The notes beneath the pieces were generated by a model. It made no database searches. It had not been told where the DNA came from and saw nothing but the letters and a program-made list of their open reading frames with translations. From positions 1-10,090 of the forward strand of contig SKID01000148.1 of assembly GCA_007116605.1 (NCBI GenBank): a DNA stretch of 10,090 nt, in the 5' to 3' direction. The position numbers were made by a program, and so were the translations under genes. How positions within the stretch are numbered: the stretch's first letter is position 1; each line of letters begins with the position of its first letter. Below, one piece after another: positions 1 to 5,339 of the stretch. This DNA is from Tissierellia bacterium. GTDB lineage: Bacteria; Bacillota; Clostridia; Tissierellales; Dethiosulfatibacteraceae.

Positions 1-270
1 TAAAATCGCAAAGGCTTCAATTAAATTATATATGTTTTTCTTTTTTTCTATCCTACCAACATAAAGAAAAAAGGGCTCTTCAATTCCATATTTAAGCAAA
101 GAATCGTCGATTTCAACGTTGTCATCTATCTTTCTATAAATATCACTATTAAAACCGTTATGAACAACCTGAATTTTATCAGCTTTTATTTTTTTATAAC
201 TTCTTAATAATTCTTTTTTTGTAAAATTAGAAACGGCAATTATTTTTCTAGCCTTCCTAAGGGCAAAATT
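1..270 (-). CDS. Family 4 glycosyltransferase, internal fragment (both ends missing)
   Basis: Reading the minus strand from about 270 down to 1 gives one open frame of about 90 codons that looks like the middle of a GT4/GT-B glycosyltransferase. It holds a KIIAVSNFTKKEL segment (end of the N-terminal Rossmann domain), then KIQVVHNGFNSDIY, then FFLYVGRIEKKKNI and LIEAFAIL, which match the start of the C-terminal nucleotide-sugar-binding domain. Such enzymes transfer a sugar from a nucleotide donor during cell-wall, capsule or lipid glycosylation; the substrate cannot be told from this piece. The 3' end lies beyond the window. The 5' end is lost at the join with the acyl carrier protein gene. 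The same frame stays open into the antisense of that gene, with an ATG at 330-328, but the extra residues are not glycosyltransferase-like beyond about 270-281. GC is about 25% over 1-240, well below the rest of the window. Confidence 0.85.
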
Positions 271-281
271 AACTGACCATT
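262..281. other. Breakpoint joining two 5'-truncated genes
   Basis: Left of this point the minus strand encodes convincing glycosyltransferase sequence. Right of it the plus strand encodes convincing acyl carrier protein sequence. Each gene would need its 5' portion where the other lies. Neither has a start codon with a ribosome binding site here. The exact base cannot be placed, because a few codons are plausible in either reading. It could be a real inversion, insertion or deletion edge, or an assembly misjoin. Confidence 0.7.
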
Positions 282-433
282 TAAAAGATGATTTAGATGC
301 TGACTCTTTAGACCTTGCAGAGGTTGTCATTAATCTGGAAGAAGCTTTTGGTATTGAAATTGCTGAAGAAGATTATCCAAAATTCCAGACTGTGAAAGAT
401 ATTGTTGATTTTATAGATGCACTTGTAAAGTAG
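266..433 (+). pseudogene. acpP: Acyl carrier protein, 5'-truncated
   Basis: The frame ending at TAG 431-433 encodes about 55 residues of a type II fatty acid synthase acyl carrier protein. The phosphopantetheine attachment motif DADSLDL is intact, with the serine codon at 305-307. It is followed by helix II/III sequence (EVVINLEEAFGIEI) and the usual C-terminal helix (TVKDIVDFIDALVK). ACPs are normally about 75-80 residues, so roughly the first 20-25, including helix I and the start, are missing. Upstream in frame there is no ATG, and TAA at 197-199 closes the frame. The gene sits 7 nt ahead of fabK, its normal place in Clostridia. As written it cannot make a complete carrier protein. If the join at about 270 is an assembly error, the real gene is probably intact. 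Confidence 0.85.
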
Positions 434-440
434 GGCTCTT

Positions 441-1394
441 ATGGAAAATTCTGCAATTTGCAAAATGCTGAATATTCGATATCCTATTTTCCAAGGAGGT
501 ATGGCATGGATTTCTGATGCTGAATTGGCTGCTGCTGTATCTAATGCTGGTGGATTAGGAGTTATTGCTGCAGGAAATGCACCTCCTGAATGGTTGGAAG
601 AGGAAATTTATAAGATTAGAAAACTCACTGATAAACCTTTTGGTGTCAATATTATGTTGATGAGTCCTTTTAAAGATGCTGTTGCGGAAGCTGCAGCTTT
701 TTTAGAAGTACCTGTCATTATATCAGGAGCAGGTAGTCCTGGTAAATATATGGATATGTGGAAAAGTAAGGGTGCTAAAGTTTTTCCTGTTGTTCCAACA
801 GTGACTATGGCTATTCGATTAGAGCGAATTGGTGCTGACGGTTTAATATGCGAAGGAACAGAAGCTGGCGGTCATATTGGAGAACTGACCACCATGTCTT
901 TAGTCCCTCAAGTTGTAGATGCCGTGAGGCTTCCTGTTATTGCAGCAGGAGGGATCGCTGATGCTAGAGGCTTTGCCGCAGCATTAATGCTTGGAGCTTC
1001 TGGTGTCCAAATTGGGACTCGTTTTTTAACTGCTTATGAGTGTAATGTCCATCCTTCATATAAAAAAGCTATTCTTGATGCCAAAGATACTGATGCTGTG
1101 GTAAGTGGTCGCTCAACCGGTCATCCCGTAAGATGCATTAAGAACCGTCTAACTTCTAAACTAAAAAAAATGGAGAAAACTGGGGCATCAATCGATGAAA
1201 TCGAAAAAGAAGGGGCTGGTAAACTTCGTTTAGCAGCTATTGACGGAGATATTAAGTCAGGCTCTGTTATGGCAGGACAAATTGCTGGTCTTGTTAAATC
1301 CGAAGCTTCATGTGAAGAAATTATTACAGAATTGGTTCACAATACCCACACTCTCATTAAATCTTATCAAACAAAGGAGCTTTTCAATGTCTAA
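441..1394 (+). CDS. fabK: Enoyl-ACP reductase II (FMN-dependent)
   Basis: This enzyme carries out the last reduction of the elongation cycle, converting trans-2-enoyl-ACP to acyl-ACP with NAD(P)H and FMN. It belongs to the nitronate monooxygenase-like TIM-barrel family and is unrelated to the SDR enzyme FabI. The 317 residues match the family length. Visible landmarks are the N-terminal YPIFQGGMAWIS, the NAGGLGVIAAGN loop (residues 35-46), GVNIML (68-73), EGTEAGGHIGELTT with the probable catalytic His145 (equivalent to His144 of Streptococcus pneumoniae FabK), and the FMN phosphate-binding AAGGIAD (168-174) and GASGVQIGTRF segments. The ATG lies 7 nt after the ACP stop. The only Shine-Dalgarno-like sequence is a weak AGTAGGG over that stop, so translation is probably coupled. 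Its last 8 nt overlap fabD. FabK enzymes are known to be poorly sensitive to triclosan. Confidence 0.95.
   Translation: MENSAICKMLNIRYPIFQGGMAWISDAELAAAVSNAGGLGVIAAGNAPPEWLEEEIYKIRKLTDKPFGVNIMLMSPFKDAVAEAAAFLEVPVIISGAGSPGKYMDMWKSKGAKVFPVVPTVTMAIRLERIGADGLICEGTEAGGHIGELTTMSLVPQVVDAVRLPVIAAGGIADARGFAAALMLGASGVQIGTRFLTAYECNVHPSYKKAILDAKDTDAVVSGRSTGHPVRCIKNRLTSKLKKMEKTGASIDEIEKEGAGKLRLAAIDGDIKSGSVMAGQIAGLVKSEASCEEIITELVHNTHTLIKSYQTKELFNV
1373..1379 (+). promoter_or_regulatory. Ribosome binding site of fabD
   Basis: AAAGGAG lies 7 nt before the ATG at 1387, inside the 3' end of fabK. It fixes the fabD start at 1387 rather than at the in-frame ATG at 1240. Confidence 0.8.
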
Positions 1395-2328
1395 AATTGC
1401 TTTTTTATTTCCTGGACAAGGTGCTCAGTATGTGGGCATGGGAAAGGATTTCTATGAAGAATACCCTGAAGCCAGACAAGTGTTTGAAGAAGCGGACGAT
1501 GCTTTAGGCTACAAACTTAGCCATTTATGCTTTAATGGTCCTTCAGATGAACTCATGAAAACCGAAGTTACTCAGCCTGCTATTCTAACCACTAGTATCG
1601 CTATTTTAAAAGTGATTCAAAAACTTGGTGTAGAAGCTGAAATGACTGCTGGTTTAAGTCTAGGTGAATACTCTGCCCTTGTTTATGGACAGGCTATTCG
1701 TTTTTCTGATGCTGTTCGACTTGTGGAAAAAAGAGGTCGTTTTATGCAGGAAGCCGTACCTATTGGTCTTGGAAAAATGGCCGCTTTAATTGGTATCCAA
1801 CGAATAGATGCGAAAAGATTATGCGAAGATTTGAGTGAAATAGGTGTTATTGAGTGTTCTAACTTTAATTGCCCAGGACAAATTGTCATTGGTGGTGAGA
1901 CTAAAGCCATTGAACAAGCTGTTTCTAAAGCTCGCGAGTATGGTGCAAAACGCGCACTTTTATTACCTGTTAGCGCACCTTTTCATACATCATTGCTTAA
2001 ACCTGCTGCTAATCAACTTGAACATGCCTTAACTGAAATCCAAATCAATAATTCAGCTGTCCCTGTTGTCACTAATATTGATGCTCGGTTAACGAGTAAC
2101 AAAGATGCTTTTATGTTTAAGCTTAAAGAACAAGTCTGCTCTTCAGTATTGTGGGAAGACTCGATGAAAACTTTATTTCATTATGATATTAACCATTTTA
2201 TTGAAATTGGTCCTGGATCTACTCTTTGTGGTTTTTTGAAAAAAATCGATCGATCCAAAACATTTTTTTCTGTTGAAAACATCCCTTCCCTTAATCAATA
2301 TATTCAGAACATGGAGGTATCCCATTGA
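1387..2328 (+). CDS. fabD: Malonyl-CoA:ACP transacylase
   Basis: FabD moves the malonyl group from CoA to ACP, supplying the extender unit for elongation. With the start at 1387 the protein is 313 residues, normal for FabD, and begins MSKIAFLFPGQGAQYVGMG, the family's N-terminal signature. The active site is complete: nucleophile Ser91 in GLSLGEY, Arg116 in EKRGRFMQ (malonyl carboxylate binding) and His200 in APFHTSLL. The C-terminal IEIGPGSTLCGFLKK is also typical. The longer frame from 1240 would add 49 residues that overlap fabK and have no family counterpart, so I reject it. The gene overlaps fabK by 8 nt (1387-1394) and its TGA overlaps the fabG TTG start, so it sits inside a translationally coupled run. 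Confidence 0.96.
   Translation: MSKIAFLFPGQGAQYVGMGKDFYEEYPEARQVFEEADDALGYKLSHLCFNGPSDELMKTEVTQPAILTTSIAILKVIQKLGVEAEMTAGLSLGEYSALVYGQAIRFSDAVRLVEKRGRFMQEAVPIGLGKMAALIGIQRIDAKRLCEDLSEIGVIECSNFNCPGQIVIGGETKAIEQAVSKAREYGAKRALLLPVSAPFHTSLLKPAANQLEHALTEIQINNSAVPVVTNIDARLTSNKDAFMFKLKEQVCSSVLWEDSMKTLFHYDINHFIEIGPGSTLCGFLKKIDRSKTFFSVENIPSLNQYIQNMEVSH
2313..2317 (+). promoter_or_regulatory. Ribosome binding site of fabG
   Basis: GGAGG lies 7 nt before TTG 2325-2327. No ATG lies near the expected N-terminus, so this site supports the TTG start. Confidence 0.8.
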
Positions 2329-3065
2329 ATCAAACTAAAGTAGCCTTTGTTACAGGAGCTTCTGGAGGTATCGGTAGCGCTATTGCTATCAAACTAAATC
2401 AACTGGGTTATAACCTAGCATTAAATTATAATCAAAATATTGAACCATTAATTAAGCTAAAAGACTTACTTACAAACAAAACTGCGAAAACCATTATTAT
2501 TCAAGGAGATGTTGCTGATTTTGAGTCATCTCAATCCATGATACAAGAAGCCATCGCGTCATTTGGTCGCATGGATGTCTTGGTAAATAATGCAGGTATT
2601 ACCAATGACAAATTGCTATTAAAAATGACGGGTGAAGATTTTTCCGAAGTGATAAGAATTAACTTAAATGGCACTTTTAATTGTACCAAACATGTGAGTA
2701 AAATCATGATGAAGCAAAAAAGTGGCTGTATTATTAATATTTCTTCTGTCATCGGTCTAATGGGCAATATTGGTCAATCCAATTATGCTGCATCAAAAGC
2801 TGGCATCATTGGTTTTACCAAGTCCATTGCTAAAGAGCTTGCTCGCAAAAACATTACATGTAATGCTATCGCTCCAGGTTTTATTCAGACAAAAATGACT
2901 TCTGATATGAGTGAAGAAGTTATCGAAGCTATCAAAAAAAATATCCCTTTAAAAAGGCTTGGAGATCCTGAAGATATTGCAAATCTTGTTGCATTCTTAT
3001 GCTCTGATCAAGCTGCTTATATTACAGGTCAAACTATTTCTGTTGATGGCGGATTATATATTTAG
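2325..3065 (+). CDS. fabG: 3-oxoacyl-ACP reductase (SDR)
   Basis: FabG reduces 3-oxoacyl-ACP to (3R)-hydroxyacyl-ACP with NADPH. The 246-residue protein is a classical short-chain dehydrogenase: the cofactor-binding TGASGGIG is at residues 10-17, the NNAG motif at 88-91, Asn113 is in place, and the catalytic Ser141-Tyr154-Lys158 lie in NISSV and NYAASK. It ends with the FabG-like YITGQTISVDGG. The start codon is TTG. It overlaps the fabD stop in the string ATTGA and is preceded by GGAGG at proper spacing, so reinitiation or coupling from fabD is likely. The family is broad, but position between fabD and fabF makes the FabG assignment firm. Confidence 0.95.
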   Translation: MNQTKVAFVTGASGGIGSAIAIKLNQLGYNLALNYNQNIEPLIKLKDLLTNKTAKTIIIQGDVADFESSQSMIQEAIASFGRMDVLVNNAGITNDKLLLKMTGEDFSEVIRINLNGTFNCTKHVSKIMMKQKSGCIINISSVIGLMGNIGQSNYAASKAGIIGFTKSIAKELARKNITCNAIAPGFIQTKMTSDMSEEVIEAIKKNIPLKRLGDPEDIANLVAFLCSDQAAYITGQTISVDGGLYI

Positions 3066-3073
3066 GAGGAACC

Positions 3074-4312
3074 ATGAAAAAAAGAGTTGTTATAACAGGA
3101 ATGGGTGTCGTTTCCCCCATAGGAAACTCGATTTCTGATTTTTGGTCTAATATTCAAGCAGGAACTTGTGGCATCGATTTGATTACTGCTTTTGATACAA
3201 CTGATTTCTCAGTCAAACTAGCAGCTGAAGTCAAAGACTTTAATCCTGTGGATTACATGGATAAAAAAGAAGCGAAACGAACGGATCGGTTTTGTCAATT
3301 TGCAATTGCCGCCGCTCAACAAGCCATGGATGACGCACAGATTGACATGCAAACTGTGAATTGTCATCGTGTAGGTGTTATCATTGGCAGTGGTGTAGGT
3401 GGAATCAATACTATTGAAACCGAATTGGACAAGTTAAGTAAGAGAGGTCCCAGTAAAGTGTCTCCCTTCTTTATTCCAATGATTATATCAAATATGGCAT
3501 CGGGCTTAGTCTCCATACGTTTTGGGGCAAAAGGTGTCAATATGTCAGTAGTCACCGCTTGCGCTTCTGGTGCCAATGCCATCGGGGAGTCTTTCAGAAA
3601 AATCCAACATGGTGTTAGCGACATTATGATTGCTGGTGGATCTGAAGCATCCATCACTCCTGCCACCATTGCAGGTTTTTCATCTATGACCGCTTTATGC
3701 ACATCGACCAATAAAAATAGAGCCTCTATTCCTTTTGACCAAGAAAGAGGTGGTTTTGTCATGGGTGAAGGAGCTGGTATCTTAGTCCTTGAAGAATACG
3801 AACACGCTAAAGCTCGAAGCGCTAATATATATGGTGAAGTGGTAGGTTATGGAGCAACTTGTGATGCCTATCATATGACCACTCCTGAGCCAAATGGAAA
3901 TGGAGCTTCATCGGCAATCCAAGGGGCTATCAAGGATGCTGGCATATCACCACAGCATATCGGTTATATCAATGCCCATGGCACTTCTACGCCTTATAAT
4001 GATAAATTTGAAACATTAGCGATTAAAAAAGTGTTTGGCAATGATGCTTATAGTATACCCGTTAGTTCAACAAAATCTATGACCGGCCATTTGATTGGTG
4101 GTGCAGGTGCCATAGAAGGTATCGTTTCTATTCTTTCTGTAAGAGACGGTTATCTCCCACCCACTATTAATTACCAAGTCCCAGATCCAGATTGTGACTT
4201 GGATATTATTCCCAATCAAGGAAGAACTCAGCCTCTAGAATATGCTTTATCCAATTCGTTAGGGTTTGGTGGACATAATACATCATTGATTTTTAAAAGG
4301 TATGGTGATTAA
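3074..4312 (+). CDS. fabF: Beta-ketoacyl-ACP synthase II
   Basis: FabF condenses malonyl-ACP with a growing acyl-ACP, adding two carbons per cycle. The 412 residues fit KAS II. The catalytic triad is complete: Cys163 in TACASGANAIG, His302 in NAHGTSTPYND and His339 in KSMTGHLIGGAG. The GFGGHNTS loop near the C-terminus carries the gatekeeper phenylalanine. The N-terminus (RVVITGMGVVSPIGN) is canonical. AGGAGG at 3064-3069, overlapping the fabG stop, lies 4 nt before the ATG. The gap to fabG is 8 nt and to fabZ 1 nt. No FabB or FabH lies in the window; a fabH would be expected upstream of acpP, beyond the breakpoint. Confidence 0.96.
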   Translation: MKKRVVITGMGVVSPIGNSISDFWSNIQAGTCGIDLITAFDTTDFSVKLAAEVKDFNPVDYMDKKEAKRTDRFCQFAIAAAQQAMDDAQIDMQTVNCHRVGVIIGSGVGGINTIETELDKLSKRGPSKVSPFFIPMIISNMASGLVSIRFGAKGVNMSVVTACASGANAIGESFRKIQHGVSDIMIAGGSEASITPATIAGFSSMTALCTSTNKNRASIPFDQERGGFVMGEGAGILVLEEYEHAKARSANIYGEVVGYGATCDAYHMTTPEPNGNGASSAIQGAIKDAGISPQHIGYINAHGTSTPYNDKFETLAIKKVFGNDAYSIPVSSTKSMTGHLIGGAGAIEGIVSILSVRDGYLPPTINYQVPDPDCDLDIIPNQGRTQPLEYALSNSLGFGGHNTSLIFKRYGD

Positions 4313-4313
4313 G

Positions 4314-4736
4314 ATGTATGAACTATCCGATATACAAAAAGTCATCCCTCATCGATACCCTTTTCTTATGATTGACCGAATAATAGAAGTTGTTCCTGGT
4401 GAGAAAGCCATTGGTCACAAATCAGTTTCTGGTAATGAGTCGTATTTTCAAGGTCATTTTCCTGGGAATCCTATTATGCCTGGTGTTTTAATTGTAGAAG
4501 CTTTAGCTCAAACGGGTGCATTTGCCTTATTGTTGTTAGAGCAAAACCAAGGCAAGACAGCCTATTTTGGAGGCATAAAAAAAGTTCGTTTCAGAAAAAA
4601 AGTGGTTCCTGGTGATCTCTTGGTGTTAGAAACAACCATTACCAACTCTAAAGGATCTTTAGGTATTGGATATGGTATTGCGAAAGTTAATGATGAAGTC
4701 GTTGCAGAAGGGGAGCTGACTTTTGCAATTGCATAA
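4314..4736 (+). CDS. fabZ: 3-hydroxyacyl-ACP dehydratase
   Basis: FabZ dehydrates (3R)-hydroxyacyl-ACP to trans-2-enoyl-ACP, the substrate of FabK. The hot-dog fold protein has the signature HRYPFLMIDRI near the N-terminus. Its catalytic pair is His48 in QGHFPGNPIMPG and Glu62 in VEALAQ. I place the start at the ATG at 4314, 1 nt after the fabF stop, which gives 140 residues beginning MYELSDIQKVIPHRYPF. This matches the usual Firmicute FabZ N-terminus, and GGTG at 4304-4307 can act as a weak Shine-Dalgarno. An in-frame ATG at 4302 would add four residues and overlap fabF by 11 nt; its AAAAGG is only 1 nt away, too close to work. This is the last gene before the terminator. No accB, accC, accD or accA follows, unlike in many clostridial fab operons. 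Confidence 0.94.
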   Translation: MYELSDIQKVIPHRYPFLMIDRIIEVVPGEKAIGHKSVSGNESYFQGHFPGNPIMPGVLIVEALAQTGAFALLLLEQNQGKTAYFGGIKKVRFRKKVVPGDLLVLETTITNSKGSLGIGYGIAKVNDEVVAEGELTFAIA

Positions 4737-4739
4737 AAA

Positions 4740-4764
4740 AATAGAAGCCCTTTCGGCTTCTATT
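4740..4764. terminator. Bidirectional rho-independent terminator between fabZ and the HD gene
   Basis: AATAGAAGCC (4740-4749) and GGCTTCTATT (4755-4764) form a perfect 10-bp stem around a 5-nt loop. On the minus strand the stem is followed at once by a T run, the complement of the A run at 4735-4740. On the plus strand a T run follows after GTGC, at 4769-4773. It fills the space between the two convergent stops, and the stop codon of the minus-strand gene (4760-4762) lies inside the stem. Confidence 0.85.
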
Positions 4765-5260
4765 GTGCTTTTTGATAAGATTCTTCTTTTTCTTCATAGC
4801 CTAAAACTACTTTTTTGAATTTTTGACTATATTCAATAATGGCCAAACTTTTATCCATCAAAGAGACAATCCAGCTTTCCTTATACTTTGGGACTCTTAC
4901 AGGAAACATATGGCTAATGATGATGTCTTTTTCAATAGGATTAAGGTGAAAATGTTTTGACGCATTCTCATAAGCTTTCAAGGGATGATTCACCATATGA
5001 TTGTATGCATCTATCAACAATGACCATCTCGGCTTTTTATTAAACTGATAGAGATAAAAATCATGGAGCAATGCTCCTCTAATCGTAGATTCCCAATCCC
5101 AGCCTTTTTTATAGCTAACACGATAAGCTTGATAAGCCACATTTAACACATGGTCATACACACTGTCATTGTGATGGGGAATTTTTTTCATCTTCTGAAA
5201 CTCACGGTGGTTGATAAACGGCCCCGCCACTTTCATAAATCTTTGGTCTGTACAAAACAT
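4760..5260 (-). CDS. HD-domain protein, putative phosphohydrolase
   Basis: This 166-residue protein carries the spaced metal-ligand pattern of the HD superfamily: an early histidine (His37 in YDHVLN, or His30), His66-Asp67 in GALLHDFYLY, His92 in NHPLKA, His117 in ISHMFPV and Asp136 in SLMDKS. HD proteins are usually metal-dependent phosphohydrolases acting on nucleotides or signalling molecules. The substrate of this one cannot be read from sequence. No second domain, signal peptide or membrane segment is seen, so it is probably cytoplasmic. The ATG at 5260 is supported by AGGTG at 5266-5270, 5 nt upstream. The stop codon is embedded in the shared terminator. It has its own promoter and lies downstream of the beta-CASP gene after a 79-nt gap, so it may be transcribed separately. 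The fold is fairly certain, the function unknown. Confidence 0.8.
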   Translation of the reverse strand: MFCTDQRFMKVAGPFINHREFQKMKKIPHHNDSVYDHVLNVAYQAYRVSYKKGWDWESTIRGALLHDFYLYQFNKKPRWSLLIDAYNHMVNHPLKAYENASKHFHLNPIEKDIIISHMFPVRVPKYKESWIVSLMDKSLAIIEYSQKFKKVVLGYEEKEESYQKAQ

Positions 5261-5291
5261 TTAATCACCTGTCTTTTTTTCTACTCCTCCC

Positions 5292-5319
5292 ATTATAACA
5301 AAGGAAGCGCAAAAGTGAA
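5292..5319 (-). promoter_or_regulatory. Sigma-A type promoter for the HD gene
   Basis: On the minus strand a perfect TATAAT (5297-5292) follows TTCACT (5319-5314) after a 16-nt spacer. It sits about 30 nt ahead of the HD gene start, in the only sizeable gap of the minus-strand block. The -10 is perfect; the -35 is a modest match to TTGACA. Confidence 0.65.
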
Positions 5320-5339
5320 GTTTTTATTAGAATATCGAG

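Noticed and set aside
1240..1386. In-frame extension of fabD to an ATG at 1240
   Set aside because: The 49 extra residues lie over fabK and have no FabD counterpart. The ATG at 1387 has AAAGGAG at ideal spacing and begins the canonical FabD N-terminus.
3364..3762. 132-codon minus-strand frame inside fabF
   Set aside because: It is antisense to a conserved fabF region that includes the active-site cysteine. It has no recognisable family or ribosome binding site.
4302..4313. Earlier ATG for fabZ
   Set aside because: The AAAAGG is only 1 nt from this ATG. The start at 4314 matches the usual FabZ N-terminus and length.
5261..5293. Ten-codon minus-strand mini-ORF ahead of the HD gene, ending in TAATG overlap with its start
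   Set aside because: Its ATG overlaps the TATAAT -10 box, so it would not be on the transcript from that promoter. It has no ribosome binding site of its own.
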